Source of the DNA: Macrocystis pyrifera
Taxonomy: Eukaryota; Sar; Phaeophyceae; Laminariales; Laminariaceae
Reading direction: 5' to 3'
Assembly (NCBI GenBank): GCA_031763025.1
Contig: JASSKH010000001.1
Span: 7,187,024-7,251,023, forward strand
Length of the DNA: 64,000 nucleotides
The translations under genes and the position numbers were made by a program. How positions within the stretch are numbered: position 1 is the stretch's first letter; every line of letters starts with the position of its first letter. Below the pieces are notes generated by a model. That model ran no database searches and was not told where the DNA came from. It saw only the letters and a program-made list of their open reading frames with translations. Of the stretch, positions 26,401 to 37,684 are shown in pieces.

Positions 26401-29400
26401 CTCATGTATCATACATTTTTTTCGTTTTTTTTAATCCTCGGGTGGATTGGTAAAATAATAAAAGAACAACCCTTCTAGAACCGCAGTCCTGGTTCGGAGA
26501 CAAACTACTTGGAATTCGACTGCTTTGTCCCCAAAAGGGGACTGCAGTTCTCACAGAACTTCCACTCCACTAATCAGTAATATAACAGATAATACCTGTC
26601 GTGATACGCCTCGTATCATACGTTGGAATGGAATGATGGGGCGGGGGTTGTGGATGCGCGATTATGAGAATCAAACTGCAAATGCCTTCAAGACCAAAGA
26701 TCCTTTTTCACCTTTTCAGGTGCCACATCGTTCGAACCAGAACCAGAACGAACCAAAACAACATCGGAACAAACCACCAGGTGCCTACCTGACCGACGAC
26801 CTTGTGCGTGTGCCCTGTGGGCTGTGTGTGCGCACCATTGCGATTGGTATTATTTCCACCCAAGAACATCCAGCACAACCAGTGTTCTTTGCCGATTCTT
26901 CAATCCTACGAATAGAGATACATTCTTTTTTTTTTGCTCTTCTGTTTTTTAAATATACTGGTAAATCACTTTCACTTTCCAGCCTGAAGCCTGCGTCCCC
27001 GGTGACTTGGTGTAGGTGGTGCGCGAGCCGATCAAGATCAATTTTGTGGGTTCGAGTCTCACCGAGTGCATGCTCGTACTCGTACGTAGGGACTTTTTTT
27101 TGCTTCAAAAATGATCAGCGGAAAGCGCGAGAGCATGAGTCAGCTGTACATTCGATGAAAATCGACGAGCAGTGGGAATGCTGAAGCTTATGCGGGACAA
27201 AAAATAAAGGCATGTACCAGGGGGGAGAAGGGACGACACCTGAACCTGTAACCACGGCTTGTCCAGAAGATTACTTGGAATTTGATTATTAATAATACTG
27301 CTGCTCTAGTTTGTCCCCAAAACGGGACTGCAGTTCGAGTTATAAAGCAGAGCACACACAATATACAAATCCCATGTCATTGTGCTGGGTACGACGTACA
27401 AAGTCTACATATCATATCAAAGCGACCAAAATCGAAAGAAACATGTAAAAGAAGCTCGAGGCCGCCTGTACAATAAATGAGACATACATACATGCGTAAA
27501 TATAGGGACCGTTTTTTCATCAATATCAAAACTAAAACGATCTGTACATTTCCGGACAGAGTGAGTGAGTCGTACGAGGTGACGAGCAAGGCTCCGTCGC
27601 TATATGTGCGTACAAGTCAAGTATACATACCTGGTATATAGCGCTCAACTGCTCAAGTAAGGAATATTGGTGGAATATCTACTTAAGCAATCAAAACGTA
27701 CCCAAGGACTGAGGAATATTATACTATTTTTAATATGAATATATTCTTACCTGTGGTAGCAAACACAAAGTCACGGCATTCATTTTATTTCTTTCTCTTC
27801 CTTTCTCCCATTGATAAGCCTTACTGAAGGAGTCGTAGCGTGGGTGGATGACGAGCCTGCTTTGCTTGTTTCGTATTGTCTGACGCCGAGGGGCCGGGCA
27901 TAATTGACGAACGCAGGACGGAGGCGACAGACAGGGTAGCAAGGTACCAGGCGGACTAGCAGGGAGACCCTGGCTGCGCTCGTACTCGTACCATAAACTG
28001 CTGCCGCTACTTGAAGGATGCTTTGTGCGTTGGTTTGCCTGTTATTTTCTTTTGGTCCTTTGTCTTTACTCTGTTGACGACGTCTATTATTATTAGTAGT
28101 GGTGTTTTTCTTTTTTTTCCTTTTTTTCCCAGCTCGTTTTTTCAAGCGTCTGCCAGACCCCTGTGGGGGGGGCACAATGGTTTGTTTCTTATGTTCATTT
28201 CTTGTTTATTTTTCTCTTTTGAATTGTCTTTTCCTTGTTTTTGTTTTGTTTCGTTTTTTGCTCTTTGTTTCGTTTCGTTTCTCTAGGTCATGGAATGTGT
28301 ATGTCTCGTGCCTGTCGTATGCACTATGTCGACATGTTGACATGACATTGCATTACATACGTGGCAACGTAGTATCTCTGTGGCGTAGTTTTGTGACCAC
28401 AGAACTTGTATCTCTCTATATATGGGATTGAAGAATCGGCACGGACACTGGTTGTGCTGGATGTCGACGGGTAGAAATAACAGTTTGATGTGAAGAAAAC
28501 ACACAGAAATCCTCTTACTATTTTTTTTTTATAAGAAACTAAGAAAGCACTTACTATTTGTGATCTCCATCCAGCAGACAAAACACATTACGACGAACTG
28601 CTGTAATACAACTTCCGTATAGAGCAGTATCATCATCTGTCCACGACAAGCAACTCACCGCTCCACCATTGTAAAGGGCCTTGTTATCGACCAGCTGAGT
28701 ATCCGCCCCCAGCGTCATTGAAGAAGCGCCAATCGCCCCCCCGTAGCCCTTGACCATGTTCAAGGAAAAGTTGCACCTGTCAATCTTGATATCGGTGTCG
28801 TTGCCTCCAAACACAGCCCCGCCAGTGAACTGAGCGTAGTTACTCGTGAAGACCGAGTCGGTGATGTCGGCATCTGTGAACCAAAAAGCAGCGGCTCCGC
28901 CCCCATCGAGATCCTCCAACGGCACAACAGCAGTGAAGTCGAGGACATTCTCGAGGGAAGCATTGTTGGACACGAACTCGGCGTTGCGGATGGAGCACGA
29001 CGACCCCGAGTCGGTCCCCAGCCCTAGTCGCAACCCTCCGCAGTACAGCGCACCGCCTTCTACCGCCTTGTTGTTCTCGAACCTAGCCCCTTCTCTGACC
29101 ACTAAATTAGCATTCGTTGCGAGCACGGCGCCTCCGTTTAGGGTGGCGCTGTTGCCCAAGAATTCCCCCCCGACTATCGTGACGGTTCCACCATCTGCCC
29201 ACACCGCACCCCCGTCCCCGTCGGTGGCAGCGTTGCCGTCAAACACGCAACCATCCAGAGTCAAGTTGGCGCTGTCCGAGTAGATTGCGCCGCCATTGCT
29301 GGCAGCGCCTCCCGATAGCTTCAGATGTGTCAAGGTCAGGCTACCGCCTGGAGATACTTTAAACAGCTGGGTCTGAGAGCCGCCCTGGATTTCGGCCAGA

Positions 29401-29708
29401 GTGCCGTTTCCCGTTACGGACAGGGACGTGCCCGACGCAATTGCAATCGGAGTGTCAATCGTGACAGCAGCCCCAGTCCACTCGACCTGCAACACTCCAC
29501 GGTTGGCGCAGATTGCCTCGGCTCGGAGGGTGTCCACTCCTGACCCATCTTCTTCGACTCGAATTGGCGTGGTTATAGCTGCTGTTGAGCAAGTACTGCT
29601 GGTATTATTAGTTTGGGCCCAGGCTAGCGAGTTCAGACATGCTGCCCAGCCAACAACCAGTGCTGAAATCGCGGCCTTCGCGTAGCACCGGCGCGCTCGA
29701 GATGCCAT
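15099..29708 (-). CDS. Pmp-type beta-helix ectodomain fused to a TRP-like polytopic membrane domain (nine exons)
   Basis: Exons in transcript order: 29708-28659, 22440-22278, 21684-21530, 20750-19262, 18966-17957, 17574-17422, 17018-16751, 15955-15765 and 15590-15099. All introns are GT..AG, the phases agree throughout, and the sum is 1,657 codons including the stop. Residues 1-31 look like a signal peptide (hydrophobic run ending AWA|Q). Residues ~110-700 are right-handed beta-helix repeats with GGAI / GGAV and NN-type turns, as in chlamydial Pmp proteins; four of the exon joins fall at or beside such GGAxY/F motifs. An EGF-like Cys cluster lies at 720-748, then an Ig-like beta stretch and a Cys-rich segment (CAVCREGYGRG). 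A transmembrane helix is at ~983-1006, an acidic/Gly-rich loop follows, then the NKLKILVVVWQIL ... GVQFP ... SWISVVNLDLG block and further helices to ~1550, and a charged cytoplasmic tail. It is predicted to be a surface protein with a channel-like C-terminus; ligand and activity are unknown. An alternative start Met lies nine codons upstream (29735). Confidence 0.85.
16388..16497 (+). mobile_element. TA-flanked MITE, copy 3, inside an intron
   Basis: TTACGGGGGTAC ... GTCCTCCGTAA, flanked by TA at 16386-16387 and 16498-16499. It lies inside the 795-bp intron 15956-16750 of the beta-helix/TRP-like gene and does not touch the splice sites. Confidence 0.92.
20751..21529 (-). other. Intron 3 of the beta-helix/TRP-like gene, with a TGACGG-type repeat
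   Basis: A 779-bp intron: donor GTAAGTGGG read from 21529, acceptor TTTTTATCAG ending at 20751. Bases ~21205-21330 contain several TTGACGG / GACCCGTCAAG words and the string GACGGCTGTCCGTCAAG, which can fold. A related block occurs at 37685-37895. Confidence 0.7.
23412..23453. repeat. (ACT)n / (CTA)n microsatellite
   Basis: A perfect trinucleotide run of about 14 units, followed by shorter CTACTACTACTG remnants. Confidence 0.95.
26509..26552. repeat. TTTGTCCCCAAAAGGGGACTGCAG repeat, copy 1
   Basis: ACTTGGAATTCGACTG followed by TTTGTCCCCAAAAGGGGACT recurs at 27273-27334 (ACTTGGAATTTGAT ... TTTGTCCCCAAAACGGGACT) and in part near 56130-56152. The CCCCTTTTGGGG core is self-complementary. The two copies bracket the SINE at 26995-27272. 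Element class unknown. Confidence 0.5.
26868..26930 (-). repeat. Short LINE 3'-end fragment
   Basis: CATCCAGCACAACCAGTG and GATTCTTCAATCCTA match the minus-oriented LINE copy at 40310-40365. It is a diverged remnant of the LINE 3' end. Confidence 0.5.
26995..27272 (+). mobile_element. tRNA-derived SINE, copy 1
   Basis: Starts GTCCCCGGTGACTTGG, with an A-box-like TGACTTGGTGTAGGTGG and a B-box-like GGGTTCGAGTCTCACC about 50 bases later. The body contains AGCGGAAAGCGCGAGAGC, CGATGAAAATCGACGAGCAG and CACGGCTTGTCCAGAAGAT, as in the other three copies. The 3' tail seen in the others (GGCTGGAAAGTAAAAGTGAT) is missing, so this copy is 3'-truncated. It lies in intron 1 of the beta-helix/TRP-like gene. 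Confidence 0.8.
27785..28505 (+). mobile_element. 5'-truncated LINE copy (3' region only)
   Basis: Collinear with 60367-61085: GATGACGAGCCTGCTTTGCT, GACAGGGTAGCAAGGTACC, a T-rich stretch, then CTCTGTGGCGTAGTTTTGTG and GATGTCGACGGGTAGAAATA near the 3' end. It has no coding part. Copies sharing a 3' end with variable 5' starts are the hallmark of target-primed LINE insertion. It lies in intron 1 of the beta-helix/TRP-like gene. Confidence 0.7.
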
Positions 29709-29735
29709 CCCGCATACTCTCCTCCTCCTCTCCAT

Positions 29736-32700
29736 CTGCACGCCGGATACGCTACGAGCGCAGGCCGCGGCCCGGCGAACAATTTTCGGAAAAGCACCAC
29801 GCCAGATGGAGCAATAGATACTGCTGCTTAGGGCACCACAACTGCTGTGATCGCACCTGCTAGCATGGGCTTTTCCGATGCCTGAGGAATATTGCAAGCA
29901 GCGGATGGAAGAAATAGGGCCGAAGGGTCAGCGCTGCCTTCCGTCTTTCCCTATGGAGGCGCGCTGTCTTCTTTCGTTTCCGACAGGTGCCCTGGCAACG
30001 GCAAGTAGCGATGAGCCATGAAAAAAAATGTGCAAGTGAACCTACACCATAATAAGTTGGAAGAAAGTGGAGAAGCAACTGGCCACATCGTCCTGTGATA
30101 AAAAACTGAAACACCATTCATCAGGGGTACTCGCAGGGTGAACACACTAATAAATGCGAGAATAATAATACTGGTAGGCCTCGCGTAAGCACAAAACTCT
30201 GCTTTTGGGCATTTTCGGCGCTGTCCTCTTCTTCCTCAAGCGCCGAGGCACCGCAAGCCACTTGTATTGCCCTGGTGCCGTGGCCGTGGGCTGTCGCACA
30301 GCAACGCCAACAAAAAAAACAACGCCGAGCACAGCAGTAGATAGACACAGCAGTAGAGAGTATGCCTGCGATGATACGAAGGAAAGGTGCCTACGGCCTT
30401 TTCGGCCCTCGCGAAACAAACATTCTGCCAGGCTCACCTGCTCCTGCTCTCCTCTTCTCGAGAAGAGTCAGTGTAGAATAAAAAATTGCCACCCCACAAC
30501 AGCAACGCCAGCCCCAACGTCACAGCAGCGGCAGCACAGACAGCAGTTCGTGGCAGCAACAGCAGCAGTCAGTGGGAGCACCTGCGTTACTCGCCCGAGG
30601 ACCTTGCTTGGTTGCAGCACAAGTGTTTTATTTGTTGTCTTTCGTTTTTGTTGGTCTGTCTCGATACGCGTGATATCTCCACAATTAACTGCCGTATATA
30701 CTGGTACTCTCTGGCTGATCGTGATTGATCTGCTATGGATGTGATATGTTGCAGCCCACGACGGATCCACTTTGAAACAACGTGCAACTTTTTTTTTGCT
30801 CTAGTACGAAGTACATGCACGTATGAGACGATGAGACGCAACAACTTCGAATTGAAGCGGAGATCCCGAAATGACCGAATATAGTATAGACTGTCGATGG
30901 TCGATACAATACGTAATCATTTTCTGCCACAAAAATAATTTTCTGGCCGAAAATAATGCCGGATCTATGTGGCGGGATGTGGAGACGAGAAGTGGTGTAA
31001 ATTAATAATAATTCAAAATTTTAAATTTCACAGCAGTAGATAGATACGTAGTGGTGTTGTTTCGTTCAAATTTCATTTTTGCTTTTGTCAGATCAGATAG
31101 CGTGATCGTTTGTTTGAATGTCCTGTGTGTATCATACCGTTGAACATACATACATCAAGATATATATTAACGGATGAATGCCACACCACCACCATGTTCA
31201 CTCAATATCAATATAAGATACATGTGTAGTTAAATAGCTTTATAAAACTGTTCCTATTTTCAGGGATACAATAAAGTGCTGGAAGGATATATATATATAC
31301 CATACCTGGTACATACATACTGGCAGAGAAGGGTATGAGGGATACTATTAATACTGCTGCTGTGATTTACAGAAGGATATTCGGTTTATATAGGAACCGT
31401 CATCTTACAATTCAGCAGGGTAGCCCTTACAATGTTATTAATATTACGTGCAGCAGCAAGGTACGGTATAGCCCCCTTGCTCTATTAATATTAAATACTG
31501 GAAGGCAAGCATATGATAATATATACCATATATGTATACGTATATTTGTCAAATTTTCGTACTTTTGCCAACTTTTCTCTTCGCACGAGCACTTTTAGGC
31601 ATAACAGTAAGTACACGGACACGGGAAGCCCTGCCGGACACATTGGTCTAGGTCTCGGCGCGATCCGTGCACTCTGAAGCGCGTGGCAGGCGCTTAAAGT
31701 TGTTTTTCCGGCGGGAGTGGATAAGACGATTTCCCTGGTTTCGGTAAAGAGGCCTTATTTTGTACGTACGTATATCGGTACATTGTCATGCTCTCTGTTT
31801 TCTCCCCCCGGCTCTCATGAGAGCTGTGAGCACACACAGCTCAAGCATATACCAGGAACACAACAGACAACATCCACAGATCCCATCGTTCTAACGCTGC
31901 CGCCCACACGCCGTGCGTGTTCGACACGCCCATATGCGCAGTGGTGCTGTGGTTGGTTGTGTCTGTCGGAGCCTGTCGTCCGCATTCCATCGTCTGCCAT
32001 ATATTCTTTTATCCGTATGTACCCAGGATGACGTATAAAAACATCCCATAAATACATTTTTTTGGGTGGTTGCACGGAGCACGGACCACCGCCTAGAGAA
32101 CAATACCCACAGCAGTGCACAGAGCGTGCTTACCTCCAGCTTCCTACAGCACCACAACCAACCCTGCTGCCCAGCAGCAGCCTGTGTCCTACATTGCTGA
32201 TCGATAGATCCTAGAGCCATAGCTGAAAGGGGATCAGCACACGTACGTTCCTCGCGTTGCATTTTACAGCAGTACTACTGCTGAATATGCAGTCGTACCT
32301 GTACAAGCTACTCTATACTGCTGTATAGGAGATCGTGCAAAGTGTTTTAGATTGCGTAAAAAACACGACATGCCAGTTGTACGAGCGCTGTTCTAGCGTA
32401 TACCTGGTAGGTTTAAACTGCACTTGCCGGACAACATTTTCGTTTCCGAGGTTCGACTCGCACCATCCTTTTGACTATTTTTGTACCAGAACTACAACAG
32501 AGTACTACAGTAATAATAACACATTCTTCCACACCTTGCTTTTCTGAACGTATACTCGTAACATGATAGAGTACATACATGTTACTTGTGTGTTTTAGCC
32601 CAAATTAAAGAGTTTGGGCGGCGCGCTTGCGTGTGGCGTGCGTTCATACCTCAACATTTCACAGCTATACTCCGAATACTTGGGAGTAAAGCAAAGTATG

Positions 32701-33925
32701 TTCGAGAAAGTACTGCTGCTATTACCGTACTTCGTACACTCGCAGTATTTCGGGGGTTTTGTACTCGAGATACTGCGAGTACTCGCAGTATTTTGAGGTT
32801 CTGTAGATACTACTGCGTATACTTTCTTCGGGCTCGCACTATAATGCGGGGTTCGCTACTGCTGCTGGCATGGATACCGCCTGTTGTGCTTCAAGTATCT
32901 CGGGGTTATGTACCGCGGGTACTACAAGTATACCAGTAAGTATTAGTCTATAGCAGTATTTCGTCCATTGGTAGTGTTCGTACTGCTGCTTCTTCTGCGA
33001 GACTCAGTACTCGCAGTAATGAAATACCCTCAATATATGCCCAGTATACTTACTACTTTCGCTGGAGACAACTTGAGCACTCAAATCAGTCTGCCAGTAT
33101 TTCGATATAATAATATTATGCATCAGTCGAACTCAGAGCTGACGAATTTCAAAACTTATAAAATATTATGCATGACTGCGAATGCTCTCAGTATCTCGAG
33201 GTTCTGTACTGCGCATATATTGCCTTTACCCCAAGTGTTTATTATGTCGTGTTTCGATACTACTGCGCGTACATACTTTAAGCAACCTGTATTCTCGGGG
33301 TTCGGTACTGATCACACTCTCATTACTCTCAGTATTTGGGCCTTCTCAGTACTCGCAGTATAGTTTTGCCGCCTGTATTCCAATACTCTCAGTACTCGGA
33401 CTACGATTTGTTCTCGAGCATTTAAATGTGAAAACCCTTGATATTATATACCCTGAGCACAAAGAAACATTTATTTTGGGGGAACATATATATATTGTAG
33501 TACCAGTATGTATGTAAGTATGTATGTGCTGCACACCATTTATTACTGAGCCGGTCACAAAGTATTATGGCGCAACCTCGACCTCGCGCAACGTTTATGT
33601 ACTTACGAATTAATCGCCGCGAGTCAGCTGGATCTACCTTATTACCGATATACCCTATTATATATTATTATTGCAGTAATTAATGATCCCACACTAATTC
33701 CGTGATCAGCAGTATAATATAGTCTGTCCTCAAAATATGCTGTTTGTGTTCTTCACGTTAAAATGATGGGTGGGTGCAGGTGCTACTTCTAAAAAAGTGT
33801 GCAAGGTTTCATACGAGTACGAGTATAATTATTTTGCTCTTGCGCCACTCCCCTATTAATACGGCACCTCCCGGAGGGGAACCTTGTAATATATATATCT
33901 ACATATTTTCTTCTAGTGTCCTTCA

Positions 33926-33927
<2 letters not shown>
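29736..33927. other. Gene-poor region upstream of the beta-helix/TRP-like gene
   Basis: The start of the beta-helix gene is at 29708, so its promoter must lie at the left end of this stretch, but I recognise no TATA box or other element with confidence. The rest is AT-rich, with TACCTGGTA-type words, AT runs near 31290 and TATTAATA clusters. The open frames on both strands are short and without motifs. Confidence 0.4.
32680..33430. repeat. Degenerate array of CTCGCAGTATTTCGGGG-type words
   Basis: Variants of ACTCGCAGTA / TACTGCGAG and CAGTATTTCGGGGTT recur many times at irregular spacing, often on both strands. This is old, decayed tandem sequence; no coding content is supported. Confidence 0.5.
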
Positions 33928-33962
<35 letters not shown>

Positions 33963-34271
33963 CATCATCACTTTTACTTTCCAGCCCACTCGTAGGAGGT
34001 TTTACCCTCGACGATCTTCTGGAAAAGCCGTGGTCACAGGTGTCGTCCCTTCTCCCCCCCGGTACGTGCCTTTAGTTTTCATCGCGCATAGGGTTCAGCA
34101 TTCCCACTGCTCGTCGATTTTCATCGAATGTACAGCTAACTCACGCTCTCGCGCTTTCCGCTAATCAATTTCATACAAGAATAAGTCCCTATGAGCATGC
34201 ACTCGGTGAGACTCGAACTCACGAAATTGATCTTGATAGGCTCGCGGACCACCTACCAAGCCACCGGGGAC
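33928..34271 (-). mobile_element. tRNA-derived SINE, copy 2, with long poly(A)
   Basis: Read on the minus strand: GTCCCCGGTGGCTTGGTAGG (A box) and GAGTTCGAGTCTCACCGAG (B box), the shared body, GGGCTGGAAAGTAAAAGTGA, and a 35-base poly(A) (T run 33928-33962 on the plus strand). This is the most complete copy here, about 340 bp. The long pure tail suggests a recent insertion. Confidence 0.88.
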
Positions 34272-34325
34272 TACTATAATATTACTATACGTAATATTAT
34301 ATTATACGTATCTACCTCGTTGTTA

Positions 34326-34436
34326 TTACGGAGGACCATGGTAAATGGGACCAAATTTTGTTAGTAAAAACGGGAAAATATATAGGTTTTTGTGCGTACC
34401 GTAGATGCTATTTACTACGTATATGGTCCCCCGTAC
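34326..34436 (-). mobile_element. TA-flanked MITE, copy 4
   Basis: TTACGGAGGACC ... GGTCCCCCGTAC, flanked by TA (34324-34325) and TA (34437-34438). The core GGGACCAAATTTTGTTAGT is as in the other copies; the right terminus carries one substitution. Confidence 0.88.
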
Positions 34437-34439
34437 TAG

Positions 34440-36990
34440 TAAATTTCGTCTTTTCCCTGCTAGATAGTTCTTTGTGGCGAAAAACGAAGTAAAACCTTCT
34501 TTTTTTTTTCAAGCTTCGGAAGAAGAGCCTGCCCCCAAAGCCCCGAATAACGAGCCGAACGCGCTCGGTCGTCTCCTCAAAAGCACGAACCGCCAGTAGT
34601 ATTAATACTGCTGTATAATAGTAGTATACCACCATGCATGGTAAGTGTTTGTTCACCTATGATATATCTATCTCATCAGCCACAGCATGATGACATCATA
34701 AAATAAATATACCAAGGCCACAGGTAGGTAGGTATACACTCACCACTCACTCGTCATCCCCGTCACCTTTTCCGCAACAGCCAACCACCGTCGTCTCAAA
34801 ACATAGAACTACTTATAATATACCGGTATTAATATACTACCAGGTATTATGTTCGGTCAGTCGTACTCGCCGTCCAGCCCCATGCATGCCGAAAGGATGG
34901 GTGTTAGTCCCCCCCTCACCCCTCACAAGCGGTTCTTAGTATTAATAGGATGCACTCCATCCTGATGGGGGGGTGGTGAAGAATGTGAACCATCACCCAT
35001 TGCGTGTATGTGTCTGATTGGTTCTACTTTGGCCCATGAGATCACCTCCAAGTTTGTTTATAATCACAGTAGGAACAAACAGCCCCACGTGATGGCGGAG
35101 CCGCGCAGACGACCCTTGCGGGTCGGGTCAGGTAGGAGTATTGTTGTGTGTAGTAGAAGGAGAGTCAGAATTAGGATTGGGGGGGTTGGGGTTGGGGTTG
35201 GGGTTGGGGTTGGGTTGGGTCAGGTCGGCGCTAAGTACTTAGTCATCGATCGGTCATCATGGCGTTTGAGTGTGGTTGTTTGGGTGGTAGTTCATTTTCA
35301 CCACCCATGGGGTTGGAAAAATCGGCGCACCCCCCCCCCGCGCACTAGAAAAAAAACTACAGGTTCCCTATGTACTCACTCGTAGGCTGCTTGAGTCGCG
35401 TGTCCCAAGTAGTATAACTCAACAGGAACCACCACACACCACCACATACATTTGATACACGGTTGTGTATTAATAGTTCCTTCAAACGAAAAGTGGAACC
35501 AGGTACGTTTTCATACTACAGGCAGTATATAGAACTGGGTATAGTATACACGCAGTCTCGTTTTAGAATAATCTCGTCAGCAATCCCCCCAAAACCCAAC
35601 TCTAAAACCCCACGATGTGAGTGTTAGTGTCCCCCCCCTCCCCGCCCCGGGATGCGTGGTCAATGCAAAAACAAATACCAAGCAAGCAACAAGGAAGTAA
35701 GTACCCCCACCCCCCACCTGTTCGAAGCAGCTCACCATTCGTACGTACACTGCTGTGGGTTTTTTTCACATTGAACCGTTATTTCTACTTGTTAATGTTA
35801 AGTGTAAAGCAGTATGGACCTAGGGACCGACTACTGCTAGCAGGTTGATGCCTTTGGCTCTGTTCTGGGGTCACTCACACGAGGTGCTTGAGGATGGAAT
35901 AAGCTCTTGTGTTAGTTGCGGTTTGCCTCGCCAGATGTCTTCTGAACGAAGGGGCGAGGCGCTCATCAGAAAAACAGGCGACAACGCCTGCCATGTATGA
36001 TGAGGGGACGATTGCTACCAACCATAATGCCGCAACAGGGGAGAGGGGATCCCATAACATTAACACCCAGCACGCTCGGTGTCCGTGAGTTCTTTTTTCC
36101 CACTAAAAAAACAAACCAGGTATACTTCTCGGGTTCGAACTCTCGCTCGTCAGAAATCTCCCGTGCGTCAATAGAATCGAATAAGCGCGTTTTTGAGCAA
36201 GAACCTACCACACCACAGCAGTTATTAATAATGGATGCATACAAATAATACACTGTTGTTGGCGCACATTGTACCCTGTCTGTACATACTATTAATAACT
36301 ACTGCTGTGGTATCGTGTGCATGTTTTCTTTTACTAGTAGTAGTCGACATTCAGCACACCCAGTGTCCGTGCTGATTTTCCATCCTAGAGAGATGCAGGC
36401 TCTGTGGTCACAAACTGCGATACGGAGATAGTGCATCGCAATGCAGTAAAGTACTCGCAAGCCTGTTAGACAACGCAATGCCATGCCATCGTCCTGGGAA
36501 CGACAAGCACAACGTAAACACGCCAGCAGCCTCAACACAGTACACAGAGAGAAAATAATGGAGCAAAGGTTGCGGCCCAAGCATGACTATTTTAACGTAT
36601 GTATTGACGTAAATACCTGGTACTGACCGTGGTATCGTGTTATAGGTTCTTGGGGCTCAAGAAGGGTTGTTCGGGCTCAAGGATGGTTATTGTAGCGCCC
36701 CAGCACAAGAGAGGATTCTAACCTGGTATTTGTCTCCTGGTAAATCACGTCCGCCGATACTTGGGTGATGTGGTGTCTTGTTTATGTTGGGGCTCGAGAA
36801 TGGATAATGCACTTGAGATGACCGGAACAAATGTGACACGTCGTCAAATGGCAAATGAAACAACTACGCTTGGCGCCCGGGAGATTAAGGACGAGAGGTG
36901 ATTCGAAACAGAGAAAATTTAACGGGTAATTTTTTTCGTTAGAAGGAGCTACGAATGGCGGCAGAAAACCTGCTGGGCTGATTCAGGGAC
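34440..36990. other. Noncoding stretch with decayed repeat fragments
   Basis: No convincing gene is seen. It contains a GGGGTT-type telomere-like run (35171-35226) and short LINE 3'-end remnants at about 35748-35800 and 36342-36430 (minus orientation; ATTCAGCACACCCAGTGTCC, TCTGTGGTCACAAACTGCG). Confidence 0.4.
35171..35226 (+). repeat. Telomere-like GGGGTT repeat
   Basis: About six GGGGTT / GGGTT units in tandem, beginning after TTAGGATT. It resembles a degenerate interstitial telomere-type tract. Confidence 0.7.
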
Positions 36991-36997
36991 GAAAAAG

Positions 36998-37075
36998 CGT
37001 TGCTGGCGAGAATCGAACCTGAGCACAAATTTGGCTGGTGACCCTGCGCTACTTAACAGAGGTACTTCCTTAAAA
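36998..37075 (-). other. Degenerate tRNA-like sequence
   Basis: On the minus strand there is a TAGCGCAGGG (A-box-like) and, some 30 bases on, a CAGGTTCGATTCTCGCC (B-box-like), followed by CAGCAACG. The T-arm pairs at only about three of five positions and I could not build an acceptor stem, so this is more likely a tRNA remnant or another SINE head than a working tRNA gene. Confidence 0.3.
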
Positions 37076-37485
37076 GGAGCACCCCCTGTTCCTAAATAGT
37101 CTATCTGATATCGAGATGGTCACCTGAAGGAATAACAACGAGGACTATTAGTATTTGCAAAGGGCGCTCCGTACGCCTTCCCTTTTTGTAGCAACAGACT
37201 CTCCCCCCTGTACACTACCTGGCGCACTTGCCGTTGCCGCAATATATAGCTGATCGATCGATGAAGCTACGACCTTCCCCGCCGAGACGGTCCACGGTGA
37301 GGAAAGCGGTGAAAATAAAGTTTGTGGATGCGCTCGTCCAAGGACGTTTGTCCAAGACGAGCGTCGGCATGTATGCACTTGCCCGCCTCGGTAGAGGTAA
37401 GAGGCAGCCGATTCGTCGCGGTCAGCGCTACTGCCGCCACGCACAAGGCTTCCTCGCGATTTCGGGTCTGCGTGGGTTTCATCTA

Positions 37486-37590
37486 CCACGGGGGACCACA
37501 GCAAATAGGACCAAATATTGTTAGTAAAAATAGGTAATTGTATCGATTTTTGACTGTGCCGTAGGTCCTACTTACCATGGTCCCCCGTAA
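37486..37590 (-). mobile_element. TA-flanked MITE, copy 5
   Basis: CCACGGGGGACC ... GGTCCCCCGTAA, flanked by TA at 37484-37485 and 37591-37592. The core GGACCAAATATTGTTAGT is shared with the other copies. Confidence 0.9.
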
Positions 37591-37684
37591 TATTTATAGT
37601 AGGAGATGGCCTTCGCCGGTACTTGGGATTCGGCGCGTCCCGAAGATCTCTCCTGACCAAACATGTAGGTCGGCGGTCTACCAG

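Larger units (their letters stand above)
22441..28658 (-). other. 6.2-kb first intron, rich in repeats
   Basis: Lies between donor GTGAGTTGC (read from 28658) and acceptor GATTTTGCAG (ending at 22441), both phase 0, so the junction reads GGA|VFGWN. I looked for further beta-helix exons inside and found none. It holds an ACT/CTA microsatellite (23412-23453), a G20 run (24572-24591) with a duplicated CCACTGCGTGACTGGGGGG, two GGTAGGTTATACCCGGCGG units near 24927 and 24965, a SINE (26995-27272) and a truncated LINE copy (27785-28505). Most of its length is probably inserted sequence. Confidence 0.65.

Noticed and set aside
26525-27184. 219-codon plus-strand frame
   Set aside because: Most of its 3' half is SINE copy 1 and the part before it includes a LINE remnant; no domain is present.
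29736-29897. Extension of the beta-helix protein by 63 residues upstream of 29708
   Set aside because: The added residues precede a good signal peptide and would bury it. The ATGs at 29735 or 29708 place the signal at the N-terminus.
36998-37075. Functional tRNA gene on the minus strand
   Set aside because: A- and B-box words are present, but the T-stem pairs poorly and no acceptor stem could be built.
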